From positions 62,001 to 126,000 of the forward strand of contig CAKUNF010000003.1 of assembly GCA_934668375.1 (NCBI GenBank): DNA of 64,000 bases, given 5' to 3'. The notes beneath the pieces are model-generated. The model did not search any database, was not told the DNA's origin, and saw only the letters and a list, made by a program, of their open reading frames with translations. Source of the stretch: an uncultured Parolsenella sp. Lineage in GTDB: Bacteria; Actinomycetota; Coriobacteriia; Coriobacteriales; Atopobiaceae. Shown in pieces: positions 49,772-58,254 of the stretch. Numbering within the stretch: the first letter of the stretch is position 1; each line of letters begins with the position of its first letter. Position numbers and translations under genes: made by a program.

Positions 49772-50177
49772 GTTGTTTCCTCCAATTCATGGTTCCGGCC
49801 ACCTTGGCCGGCATCCGACGGCGCGAGGCCGCCGGCTCTCCCCGTTGTGACGCACCGCAGATGCGAGCGTCCTTGCAAGACCGGCTTCCGGAGCCCCTCC
49901 GGGCGCGCCCGCCTCGCCGGCGCGGACTCAAATGCCCCGTCCCGCACCGTTCAACGTAGATTGTATCCAGCGCTTTTCTCGCAAAGTCATACCTTTCTGC
50001 GACCGTTGCAAAACCAACCGCCCGCAGAATTCCAGCTCTCGCCGATTTACAAGGACGGTTGACCTCGTTCAACTGGACATCTCGCTGAACGCGCGATACA
50101 AGCGGGCGGCGGCACCGCAATGGCACCGCCGCCTGGACTCGCTGATTGTTTGGCTGGATGAGCCGCGCCGGGCCTCG
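49772..50177. other. 406-bp non-coding gap between alcohol dehydrogenase and aminotransferase genes
   Basis: No credible gene is seen on either strand. A possible adh -10, TACAAT (complement of 49958-49963), lies about 190 bp before the adh start, implying a long leader. A terminator hairpin of the aminotransferase gene lies at 50105-50133. No Rex-type or riboswitch consensus is recognised in the leader. Confidence 0.4.
50105..50133 (-). terminator. Hairpin downstream of the class I aminotransferase gene
   Basis: Perfect 8-bp stem GGCGGCGG/CCGCCGCC with a 13-base loop, 44 bp after the stop. Few Ts follow. Confidence 0.5.
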
Positions 50178-51338
50178 CTACAGGTCTGCTGCCTCGATGG
50201 CGGCGACCGCACGGCGCAGGCCATCGGGCGGAAGCACGAGGGCCATACGCACGAAACCCTCCCCCGCCGGGCCAAAGCTCGCGCCCGGCGTCACGATGAC
50301 GCCGGCCTTCTCCATGAGCTCGGAGCAGAAGGCCACGGAGTCCATGCGTCCGTGAGGCAGGCGCGCCCACACGAACATGGAGCCGTGCGCGTTCGGGCGC
50401 TCCCAACCGATTGACTCGAGGCCGTCGCACAGGGCGTCTCGGCGCTCCTGGTACTTGCGCTCCTGTTCGCGCACGGACTCGCGCGGACCGGTGAGCGCGG
50501 CAATGGCAGCGTGCTGGATGGGCAGGAACATGCCGTAATCGCTCTGGGCGCGGAGCTTGCGCACCGCCGCGACGACGTCCGGGCGACCAACGAGGAAGCT
50601 GATGCGAGCGCCCGTGACGTCGAACGACTTCGACAGGCTGAAGAACTCGACGCCTACCTCGGACGCACCGGGATTCTCGAAGAAGCTGTGGCCCTCGACG
50701 CCGTCATAGATGATGTCGCTGTAGGCGTTGTCGTGGACGATGAGGACATCGTGCGCCTTCGCGAACTCGATGATCTGGGCGTAGACCTCGGGCGTGCCCA
50801 CCGAGCCCACGGGGTTGGCGGGCAGCGAGACGATCATGTACTTGGCGCGGTCTGCCACGTCATCGGGGATCTCGGCAACGTTGGGCAGGAAGTTGTTCTC
50901 GGCGTTGAGGGGATAGAAGGCAAGCTCGGCGCCGGCAATGAGGGCAGAGGCGCGGAACAGCGGGTAGCAGGGGTCGGGAACGAGCACGAGGTCTCCCTCG
51001 TCAACGAGGGCGGATGCCATGCGGCCCATGCCCTCCTGCGTGCCGTTGCAGCTCATGATCATGTCGGGCGTGAGGCCGGCGACGCCAAAGCGGCTCGCGT
51101 AGTAGTCGATGACGGCCTGGGTGAGATCCGGGAGGTCGTGCAGGGCGTACTTCCAGTTGTTTGAGTCCTTCGCGGCCTCGATGAGAGCATTCTTCACGTG
51201 CGCGGGCGGCTCGAAGTCCGGTGTGCCCACGGACAGGTCGATGACCTCGTGGCCAGCAGCCTCCAGCTCGATGCGCCGGGCGTTGAGCGAGGCAAACACC
51301 TCGTCGCCGAATCGGTCGAGTCGCTTGGAGAACTGCAT
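50178..51338 (-). CDS. PLP-dependent aminotransferase class I/II (LL-DAP aminotransferase-like)
   Basis: 386 residues. Visible are the N-terminal IDLSVGTPDFEPPAHVKNAL, the NPVG motif in SLPANPVGSVGTPEVY (NPTG-like), DNAYSDIIYDG with the cofactor Asp/Tyr, the Schiff-base Lys in FFSLSKSFDVTGARISF, and a C-terminal substrate Arg in VRMALVLPP. The sequence style is like LL-diaminopimelate/ aspartate-type enzymes, but the exact amino acid is uncertain. GGAGG precedes the ATG. It is separated by 84 bp from the phosphatase gene on the same strand. Confidence 0.85.
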   Translation of the reverse strand: MQFSKRLDRFGDEVFASLNARRIELEAAGHEVIDLSVGTPDFEPPAHVKNALIEAAKDSNNWKYALHDLPDLTQAVIDYYASRFGVAGLTPDMIMSCNGTQEGMGRMASALVDEGDLVLVPDPCYPLFRASALIAGAELAFYPLNAENNFLPNVAEIPDDVADRAKYMIVSLPANPVGSVGTPEVYAQIIEFAKAHDVLIVHDNAYSDIIYDGVEGHSFFENPGASEVGVEFFSLSKSFDVTGARISFLVGRPDVVAAVRKLRAQSDYGMFLPIQHAAIAALTGPRESVREQERKYQERRDALCDGLESIGWERPNAHGSMFVWARLPHGRMDSVAFCSELMEKAGVIVTPGASFGPAGEGFVRMALVLPPDGLRRAVAAIEAADL

Positions 51339-51431
51339 GGTTGAACCTCCGTGAGTGGGTTTGCGCGCCTGTTCGCGCGAGAGTACGAGGATTGATTGTA
51401 CGCCGCGAACGGACGATCCGCAGCGGCAGGA

Positions 51432-51923
51432 CTAGCCCAGGCTCGCGAGCAGGGCCTCGCAACCAGCGCGGACGTCGCGGTAGGTGTCGTCGAAGTTGCC
51501 CGTCCACCAGGGGTCGGCGACGTCTCGGACGGAGCCGTCGCGATGGCGCGGGCAAGGGCGAAGCGGCGAGTTATCGGGGACATAGGAGAGCAGCTTCACG
51601 CACTTGTGGTCGAGATCCCCCGAGAAGACGCGGTTGAGCGAGTAGCCGTTGTCCTCGTCCATGTAGACGATGAGATCCCAGTCGCCGTACTCGGACGCGC
51701 GAACGCGGCGGGCGCGGTGCCTGAGCACGGGGATGCCAACGCTTCGCAGCTTGTTGACGGTGCCGTGATGGGGCGGGTTGCCACGCTCCTCATCGCTCGT
51801 GCCCGCCGAGTCGATGACGAATTCGTCTGCAAGGCCGGCACGGTTTACGAGGTCTTGCATGACGAACTGTGCCATGGTCGAGCGGCAGATGTTGCCAAGG
51901 CATACGAACAGGATGCGATGCAT
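51432..51923 (-). CDS. Low molecular weight protein tyrosine phosphatase
   Basis: 163 residues. The P-loop is FVCLGNICRSTMAQ (C-x5-R-S/T) at the N-terminus and the general-acid Asp is in VADPWWTGNFDDTY near the C-terminus. In bacteria these enzymes often reverse tyrosine phosphorylation of capsule kinases or act on arginine phosphate; no kinase is in the window. AAGGAG precedes the start at 51923. Confidence 0.92.
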   Translation of the reverse strand: MHRILFVCLGNICRSTMAQFVMQDLVNRAGLADEFVIDSAGTSDEERGNPPHHGTVNKLRSVGIPVLRHRARRVRASEYGDWDLIVYMDEDNGYSLNRVFSGDLDHKCVKLLSYVPDNSPLRPCPRHRDGSVRDVADPWWTGNFDDTYRDVRAGCEALLASLG

Positions 51924-51983
51924 GAAGCTCCTTGGGACGGCGGCTGACGGCCAACGACCGGCCACAACAGCCCTTACTACGTT

Positions 51984-52029
51984 AAGCGCACCTAATTATC
52001 AGTCATGAGGCCAGAAATTAGGTGCGTTT
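51984..52029. repeat. 46-bp palindromic repeat (family E)
   Basis: Arms AAGCGCACCTAATT and AATTAGGTGCGTTT (13 of 14 paired) around ATCAGTCATGAGGCCAGA. It lies 38 bp after the sbcC stop. The TCAGTCA in the loop flank also appears in the family C copy at 48332. A single copy here. Confidence 0.65.
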
Positions 52030-52066
52030 GGCACGAGAAGACCCGTGGGCCAAGAATGACGGACGC

Positions 52067-55000
52067 CTACCCCTCCTCTATCCGCAGCGTCGAGCCGGTG
52101 CGTCCGCGCTCGACGACGATCTTGTGGTCGATGCTCGCGCGCAGCTCGTCGACGTGGCTGATGATGCCCACGAGCTTGTTGCTGTTCTCCGCGCCCGTGA
52201 GCGTGCGCACCGTGAGAGCGAGCGACTCTTGATCCAGCGAGCCAAAGCCCTCGTCCACGAACATCGTGTCAAGCTCGATGCCGCCGGCATGGGCCTGCAC
52301 AACGTCCGAGAGGCCGAGCGCCAGCGCAAGCGACGCCTTGAACGACTCACCGCCCGAGAGCGACGAGGCATCGCGGGGCTTGCCCGTGAACGAGTCGAGA
52401 ACATCGAGGTCAAGGCCCGTCTGAGCGGCGCCTCCGCCACTGCGCATCCCGCGATGACGCACGAGCTCGTAGCGCCCCTCCGTCATCGAGACGAGGCGCC
52501 TGTTGGCAGCCGCGAGCACGCGGTCGAACCAGCGTGCCTGCAGATACGTCTCGAAGCTCAGGCGCTGCTTGCCCGCGAGCCGTCCAGAGGCCGTACGCGC
52601 AAGCGCATCCATCTCGGCGTATTGGGCCGCGACGCTGCGGCCGCTCTCGCCGAGGCCCTCGAGCCGCCTCGCGAGCCGCGCGTTGGACTCGGCGCGCGCG
52701 GCAACGGCCGCGCGCTCGTTCTCGACCACCGTCCGAGCGTCTCGCGCCGCCGTGAGATCGGCTGAGACGCGTGCCGCGTCAACGTCCCCGCCCTGGCCGA
52801 GCCGCTCGATTCGCTCCTTCACCGCCGAGACGCGCTCCTCGAGACGCTCCACGCGTGCCCGTGCCTCGCGGAGCCCCTTTTCTGCTCGCTCGCGCGCCGC
52901 ATCAATCTCGGCGATTCGCTGCGCGATAGCCGCGGCCTGGCTCCTTGCGGCGTCCTCGCTCTCGTGCGTGAGCGATGCCCTGATGGTCCTGACCGTGGCG
53001 CCCGCATCCGCGAGCCCTGACTTTGCCTGGGCGACGGCTGCCGCGGCATCATCGCCCGCCTGCCTGAGCGCGGGAATCCGCCGCTCGAGCTCACCGGCAA
53101 GCGAGGAGACGCGGTCATGCTGGTCGATGCGAGTGCGCGCCTCATCGGCGGCCTTCTCCGCAGCGCCAAGCTCCTGCCCCCTGCGCTCGACGTCTTGGGC
53201 CGCTGCAAGCTCATCGGTCTGGGAGAGCGACGAGGCGAGCTCCTGGCACGACGCCTCGAGGGCTGCGACCTGCTCGTTCAGGCTTGCAGCGTTCTTCCTC
53301 GCCTTCTCGATCTCTTGCTCGACAGACTCGCGCTTCTTCTCCAGGTCGGCGATCTTGCCATCAAGGGCGTCGCGCTCCCTCACGTGCTTCTCGGCCATCG
53401 CCCTCGCGGCGTCAGCGCCCTCGAGCCCGCTCGACAGATCCCTTCCCTTGGCGAGGAGGTCCTCGGCCGTGCCAAGGCGCCCCTCGGCGTCCGCGAGCTC
53501 GGCGGCAGAGGACTCGGCCTTCCCCCGAGCGGCCGCGACCTCAGAGGCGGCCCGGGTTGCCTCGGCCGACGCCTTGTCGAGCGCGGATGCGGCGGCGTCC
53601 ACCTCGTCTTGCGTTGGGACCTCTCCCTCGCAGATGGCCGGATGGGGATGGCTTGTGGAGCCGCACACGGGACAGGGCTCGCCCTCCATGAGCCCCTGCG
53701 CGAGAACGCCCGCCTGGCCGCCAAGGAACGCGCGTTGCTTGGACGCATGCTCGGAGCGCGCCTCCTCAAGCGCCCGGCTCTTCTCGGCAAAGACGGCCTG
53801 GGCACGCTCGAACTCGGCGCTGTCGCTGTCTGCCCGGCGCTTTCTGCTGGTCACCTCTCGGTAGGAATCGCGCGTCTCCGCGATCATGCGCTCCAGCTCG
53901 GCATGCGCGGACCTTGCGCGCTCCAGCTCGGCCGGCGCCTCTCGCAGGGCCGTCTCCCGCTCGCGAAGCAGCTCGATCTGCCCCGCAAGCTCACCCGATG
54001 CAGCCGTGGCCTCATCAAGCCGCCCCTGTGCCCCGTTCGCCCGGGCGCGCAGCCCCTCGAGGCTCTCCTGCCTGTGCTTCAGGTCCAGGAGCGCGTCACG
54101 CGCGACCGTTGCCTCCGAGAGCAGGCGCCGCGCCTTCTCCTGCGCGGCCTCGGCACGTGCCAGATCCGCCGGCGCCCCCGCGAGCAGCTCCGCCCGCTCG
54201 CGGGCGCTCGCGAGCTCCGTTTCCGCCTGGGCAAGGTCCTCGGCGGCCTTGGCCCTGTGCCCCTCCGCCGCCTCAAGCGCCTTGCCAGCACGGGCCTCGG
54301 CCTGCAATGCCTCGCCAAGCGCGGAGAACTGCTCGAGCTCCCGCGCAATCACGGCGGCGTCACCCGCAAGGCGCCTGCGCTCGTCAGACCTCGCCTCCTG
54401 CGCCGCGAAATCCTCGCGGGCACGCGTCTCGACCTCGCTTGCCTCCGCAAGGCCGCGCTCGGCATCGGCAAGCGCAAGCCGCTGTTCCCCAAGCTGCTTG
54501 GCACGGTCTGCAAGCAGGGAAAGGCGCTCGACCTCCGCCGCCCTCCGCGAGCGCTCGCCATCGAGGCGCTCGAGCTCAGCAGCATCATCCTTGTCTTGCT
54601 CCGCGAGAAGCGCCAGTGCGTCGTCCACGTCTGGTGACTCGGAGTCCGTGAGCGCCCCGAGGCGTTCCCCGCGCTCCTCCCCCGCCACGCGAATCGTGGG
54701 AACGAGGGCGAGCAGACGCTCGCGAACGGCCTTGCTCTGCTCCTCGAGCTTGTGCCCACGCTCGTTGAGCGCGTTTTGAAAGCCAAGGTACGAGGCCGTT
54801 CCAAACAGCTTGCGCATGATGTCCGAGCGTTCCTTCGTGGCGGCCTGGAGCAGTCTGCGGAAGTCTCCCTGGGCAATCATGACGATCTGCGAGAACTGAC
54901 TGCGGTCAATCCCGAGAAGCTCGTCAATCTTCTTGTCAACGGCACGCGTCCCCGTGACGGGAGCCTCGTCCCCATGTGAGAGCGTGGCGTCTGCCAGCTG

Positions 55001-55330
55001 CGTCGCCATGCCGGTTCCGCGCTTCTTGGGACGCTCGTACTCCGGGTTGCGACGAATGACGTAGCGCTCGCCGTGATGCTCGAACTCGAGCTCCACGAAC
55101 GTCTCCGCACCCGGGGCGGCAAAGTCGCTGCGAAGGCTGCGGGCCGTGCGGTCCGAGCCGCTCGGCGCGCCATAGAGGGCAAACGAGATGGCGTCGAAGA
55201 TGGTCGTCTTGCCCGCACCCGTGTCGCCGCAGATGAGGTAGAGCCCCTCACTCCCAAGCCTCTCGAAGTCAACGGACACCTCGCCCGCATAGGGTCCAAA
55301 CGCGCTGATGGTTAGCTTGACCGGCCTCAT
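52067..55330 (-). CDS. sbcC: Nuclease SbcCD, ATPase subunit SbcC
   Basis: 1087 residues. SbcC is the Rad50-like SMC ATPase that works with SbcD to cut hairpin and protein-blocked DNA ends. Walker A is ICGDTGAGKTTIFDAISFAL at the N-terminus; two long coiled-coil arms (Glu/Ala/Arg-rich) surround a zinc hook CPVCGSTSHP near residue 550; the C-terminal lobe has the signature LSGGESFKASLALALGLSD and Walker B TMFVDEGFGSLDQ. Its start codon directly abuts the sbcD stop, so the two are coupled. Confidence 0.96.
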   Translation of the reverse strand: MRPVKLTISAFGPYAGEVSVDFERLGSEGLYLICGDTGAGKTTIFDAISFALYGAPSGSDRTARSLRSDFAAPGAETFVELEFEHHGERYVIRRNPEYERPKKRGTGMATQLADATLSHGDEAPVTGTRAVDKKIDELLGIDRSQFSQIVMIAQGDFRRLLQAATKERSDIMRKLFGTASYLGFQNALNERGHKLEEQSKAVRERLLALVPTIRVAGEERGERLGALTDSESPDVDDALALLAEQDKDDAAELERLDGERSRRAAEVERLSLLADRAKQLGEQRLALADAERGLAEASEVETRAREDFAAQEARSDERRRLAGDAAVIARELEQFSALGEALQAEARAGKALEAAEGHRAKAAEDLAQAETELASARERAELLAGAPADLARAEAAQEKARRLLSEATVARDALLDLKHRQESLEGLRARANGAQGRLDEATAASGELAGQIELLRERETALREAPAELERARSAHAELERMIAETRDSYREVTSRKRRADSDSAEFERAQAVFAEKSRALEEARSEHASKQRAFLGGQAGVLAQGLMEGEPCPVCGSTSHPHPAICEGEVPTQDEVDAAASALDKASAEATRAASEVAAARGKAESSAAELADAEGRLGTAEDLLAKGRDLSSGLEGADAARAMAEKHVRERDALDGKIADLEKKRESVEQEIEKARKNAASLNEQVAALEASCQELASSLSQTDELAAAQDVERRGQELGAAEKAADEARTRIDQHDRVSSLAGELERRIPALRQAGDDAAAAVAQAKSGLADAGATVRTIRASLTHESEDAARSQAAAIAQRIAEIDAARERAEKGLREARARVERLEERVSAVKERIERLGQGGDVDAARVSADLTAARDARTVVENERAAVAARAESNARLARRLEGLGESGRSVAAQYAEMDALARTASGRLAGKQRLSFETYLQARWFDRVLAAANRRLVSMTEGRYELVRHRGMRSGGGAAQTGLDLDVLDSFTGKPRDASSLSGGESFKASLALALGLSDVVQAHAGGIELDTMFVDEGFGSLDQESLALTVRTLTGAENSNKLVGIISHVDELRASIDHKIVVERGRTGSTLRIEEG

Positions 55331-56500
55331 CTAGAGCACCCCGATTCGCTCGAGCTCTTCCGTGACAATCGCGAGCTGCCCCTCCGTGAGCCCGCTTCCG
55401 TTCTGCTGCTCGTAGAAGTCACGGAACAGCTCGAGCGGGCTTGCGGCGTCGTCGGCGGGCGCGGCGGCGTCGGCGATGCCCGCCGCGCGCGTGCGCGCGT
55501 TGTCGTACTCGAGGCTCATGACGTTGGGGTAGACGTTGCGCAGGCGCGCCATGGCGTCCACCTCGGGGTTCTCGTCCGTCAGCACCGCATAGAGGTAGTC
55601 CTCGCGACTCGTTCCGGCGGCATCCGCCACCTCGGGCGATATGAGCCGCTCAAGCGGCCCCCGAACGCGCCGCAGGTCGTGGAGGGCAACGAGCGGAACG
55701 AGCTCGATACCCGGCTCCGTGCCGGCCTCGCCCAGCTCCACGAGCACGGCGGACTTCTCCCCGCGCCACTCGGAGAGCGAGTACTTGAGGATGGATCCCG
55801 CATAGCGCACGGCGGCGCGTCCCACGCGCTGGGGCCCGTGGATGTGGCCAAGCGCCACGTAGTCAAATGCGTCAAAGACGCTCGCGTCCACGTTGTCCAT
55901 GCCTCCCACGGACAGCTCGGAGTCGCAGCGCTCCGGCGAGACTCCGCCAGCCGTCACGAACTGGTGCGCCACGGCAACGTTGCGCACCGGTCGTCCCTCA
56001 TCGTCAACGCGCCGCAGGTCGCAGGCGTCGATTGCCACACGCAGGGCATCCGTGTAGCTCGAGATCTTCTCGTCCGGGAAGAAGTGCCGGACGGTAGAGA
56101 TGTGCAGGTAGGGAATGGGCCACACGTCCACCGCGCCGTGCTCGTCCGCAAGGCGCACCGGCTCTATGCGCCCGTCGTACACCGGTGCCACGTGGATACC
56201 CCGGCTGCCGAGAAGACCCGAGGCGTAGGCGACACGCTCCGCCGAGTCGTGGTTGCCCGGGATGATCACGGCCTGCGCGCTCGTCTGGGCAAGCTGGCCC
56301 AGGAACCAGTCCACAAGCGCCACGGCCTCGGCGCTTGGCATGGACTTGTCGTACAGGTCCCCCGCGACGAGCACCGCGTCAACACCGCGCTTCTCAACGA
56401 GGTCAACGACCTGCGAGAGCACGTGCCTCTGGTCCTCGAGCATGGAGAACTCGCACACGCGCTTGCCGATGTGCAGGTCGGCTATGTGCAGCAGCCTCAT
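55331..56500 (-). CDS. sbcD: Nuclease SbcCD, nuclease subunit SbcD
   Basis: 389 residues. Mre11-like phosphoesterase motifs: LLHIADLHIGKRV, VLVAGDLYDKSMPS, VIIPGNHDSAERVAY, VAVAHQFVTAGG and YVALGHIHGPQRVG. The C-terminal domain that contacts SbcC follows (NVYPNVMSLEYDNAR). The start at 56500 has GGGAG upstream; an in-frame ATG four codons earlier is less well placed. Confidence 0.96.
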   Translation of the reverse strand: MRLLHIADLHIGKRVCEFSMLEDQRHVLSQVVDLVEKRGVDAVLVAGDLYDKSMPSAEAVALVDWFLGQLAQTSAQAVIIPGNHDSAERVAYASGLLGSRGIHVAPVYDGRIEPVRLADEHGAVDVWPIPYLHISTVRHFFPDEKISSYTDALRVAIDACDLRRVDDEGRPVRNVAVAHQFVTAGGVSPERCDSELSVGGMDNVDASVFDAFDYVALGHIHGPQRVGRAAVRYAGSILKYSLSEWRGEKSAVLVELGEAGTEPGIELVPLVALHDLRRVRGPLERLISPEVADAAGTSREDYLYAVLTDENPEVDAMARLRNVYPNVMSLEYDNARTRAAGIADAAAPADDAASPLELFRDFYEQQNGSGLTEGQLAIVTEELERIGVL

Positions 56501-56624
56501 GACGTCTCCCAACTGATGGTTTTGCCTGTCTGGGGAATTCTAGAGCCTTATCCTGACAATAAGTGTACGCACGCGGCGAGCGGCCCTTCTGGCCGCCGCC
56601 TCAACCCACAAGGAAGCCCCCGCC

Positions 56625-57146
56625 ATGGCATTCATCGACCTCGCGCGCAGCCGCTACTCGGAGCGCCGCTTTGCCCAGACCCCCATCGAGCCCGAGAAGA
56701 TCGACCTCGTCCTCGAGGCAGGCCGGGTGGCCCCCACCGCGCGCAACAGGCAGCCGCAGCGCATCCTCGTTGTCCAGAGCGAAGAGGGGCTCGAGAGGAT
56801 CGACCGCTGCACGGACTGCCGGTTTGGCGCGCCGGCCGTTCTCGTGCTCGCCTATGACATGACCGTGGCAAGCAGGCACCCCGACGTCGTGGACTTTGGC
56901 GTCGTGGACACGAGCATCGTCGCGACGCACATGATGCTGCAGGCCAGCGAGTTGGGCGTCCACAGCTGCTGGGTGGGGCTCATCGACCCAAGCGAGCTCA
57001 GGCGCCAGTTCTCGGTCCCCGCCGACTACCGCATCATCGGCGTCATGCCGCTTGGCTATCCCAGCGAGCGCAGCCACCCCGCGTCGCTGCACAGGCGCCG
57101 CCACGACACCGGCGAGCTGTTCTTCCGCGAGAGCTACGGGGAATAG
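56625..57146 (+). CDS. Nitroreductase family flavoprotein
   Basis: 173 residues, the short form of the family. Features: opening ARSRYSERRF (FMN-binding Arg/Ser), EAGRVAPTARNRQPQRILVV (landmark APTARNRQPQRI), a four-residue-spaced Cys pair in DRCTDCRFGAPAVLV, VDTSIVATHMMLQASELGVHSCWVG and GVMPLGYPSERSHPASL. It reduces quinone- or nitro-type substrates with NAD(P)H and FMN; the natural substrate is unknown. An AAGGA lies about 10 bases upstream. Possible promoter sequence TTATCC...ACAATA lies near 56550. Confidence 0.9.
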   Translation: MAFIDLARSRYSERRFAQTPIEPEKIDLVLEAGRVAPTARNRQPQRILVVQSEEGLERIDRCTDCRFGAPAVLVLAYDMTVASRHPDVVDFGVVDTSIVATHMMLQASELGVHSCWVGLIDPSELRRQFSVPADYRIIGVMPLGYPSERSHPASLHRRRHDTGELFFRESYGE

Positions 57147-57202
57147 GCGCGTGCACGCGCCCCGTCCCAGCCCGTGGCTCGTCCGGCGCCATGGCCCGGC
57201 AG

Positions 57203-57240
57203 ACCACATAAAAGGTGGAATACCACTTATAAGTTGTGGT
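57203..57240 (+). promoter_or_regulatory. Promoter/operator-like palindromes before the XRE gene
   Basis: The AT-rich stretch has ACCAC (57203 and 57222) facing GGTGG (57214) and GTGGT (57236), with the 10-bp palindrome ACTTATAAGT between the last pair. TATAAG (57228-57233) could be the -10. Such nested repeats suit binding by the XRE regulator itself. Confidence 0.45.
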
Positions 57241-57271
57241 GCCGCCGCATGCGTCCGCACATATTGTGGGC

Positions 57272-57604
57272 ATGCCTACTTCCGACCCACATGCCACCCA
57301 GTGCGACATCGCACGCAGCCTTGCCCTGCACCTTCGCGACCTCCGCGAGAGAAGCGGCCTTACGCAGGAAGAGGTTGCCGAGCGGGCCGGCATGGCCCCG
57401 AACACCTACCAGAGGTACGAGCGCGGCGTCTCCAGGCAGGGAAAGCCCGCCAACCCAACGCTCTCGTCGCTCGTCTCGATCGCCTGCGCCTTCGACGTGG
57501 ACGTGAGGGAGCTCCTCGTGGTCGAGTACGATAGCTCCGACACGAACACACCGGAGCTGCGAGCGGCATCGGCCCGCGCCCAGCTCCCACCAGCGCAGGC
57601 CTAG
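57272..57604 (+). CDS. XRE-family transcriptional regulator
   Basis: 110 residues from the ATG at 57272. The HTH is DLRERSGLTQEEVAERAGMAPNTYQRYERG (landmarks: LTQEEVAERAGM, TYQRYERG), of the Cro/CI type. A short C-terminal segment VDVRELLVVEYDSS and a polar tail follow. No ribosome binding site is seen for this ATG or for the GTG at 57236, which would lie almost at the predicted transcription start. The genes it controls are unknown; nitroreductase upstream and queD downstream are neighbours on the same strand. Confidence 0.82.
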   Translation: MPTSDPHATQCDIARSLALHLRDLRERSGLTQEEVAERAGMAPNTYQRYERGVSRQGKPANPTLSSLVSIACAFDVDVRELLVVEYDSSDTNTPELRAASARAQLPPAQA

Positions 57605-57638
57605 CCCTCCCGGCGGCCGGCGCGCCAAGGGAGACCCC

Positions 57639-58124
57639 ATGTACGGACTACAGGCCGAGGCACACTTCGACGGCGCCCACTTCCTCACGGACTACTACGG
57701 CAAGTGCGAGAACCTCCACGGACACCGCTGGCGCGTCGTGGCCACTATCGAGGTGGAGCGCCTCCAGGACGGGCGCGGTGGCGCCGGCGAGCTGCGAGAC
57801 GACGGCACGGTTACGGACGCGGGCACGATGCGTGACATGGTCGTGGACTTCGGCGTGTTCAAGCGCACGGTCGCCGAGGTGGCCGACGAGCTCGACCACA
57901 CGTTCCTCGTCGAGGAGGGGTCGCTTGCGCCCGCCACGGTGGCCGCGCTCGAGGGCGAGGGCTTCTCGCTCACGATGCTGCCGTTTCGCACCACGGCCGA
58001 GAACCTCGCACGCTGGTTCTTCGACCGCCTTGCCGAGCGCGGCCTGCCCGTCTCGCAGGTAGAGGTGGACGAGACGCCCAACAACCGCGCCTTCTACGCA
58101 AGGGACGGTCACGTGGGCAGGTAG
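57639..58124 (+). CDS. queD: 6-carboxytetrahydropterin synthase-like protein QueD
   Basis: 161 residues. The T-fold family motifs are present: EAHFDGAHFLTDYYGKCENLHGHRW with the zinc-binding His residues (landmark CENLHGHRWRV), the catalytic Cys in KCENLHGH, MVVDFGVFKRTV and ELDHTFLVEE (His of the Asp-His-Glu set), and an acidic ETPNNRA region near the end. QueD makes 6-carboxytetrahydropterin for queuosine. No queC, queE or queF is in the window, so the pathway is not shown here. AAGGGAG precedes the ATG. Confidence 0.88.
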   Translation: MYGLQAEAHFDGAHFLTDYYGKCENLHGHRWRVVATIEVERLQDGRGGAGELRDDGTVTDAGTMRDMVVDFGVFKRTVAEVADELDHTFLVEEGSLAPATVAALEGEGFSLTMLPFRTTAENLARWFFDRLAERGLPVSQVEVDETPNNRAFYARDGHVGR

Positions 58125-58221
58125 CCGGCCGCCACCCCGAACATGCCGTGCGGCCTTTGTGGACGCGGAAGGCCCCTTGCTTATTGTCCGCAATCCGTTG
58201 CATTATGTGATTCGCGAAGTA

Positions 58222-58235
58222 CGAACACGTGTTTG
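58222..58235. promoter_or_regulatory. LexA box (SOS operator)
   Basis: CGAACACGTGTTTG is an exact match to the Gram-positive/actinobacterial LexA consensus CGAACRNRYGTTYG. It lies 20 bp before the polymerase start codon. Confidence 0.88.
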
Positions 58236-58254
58236 CAGACGGAGGCGAGGAACC

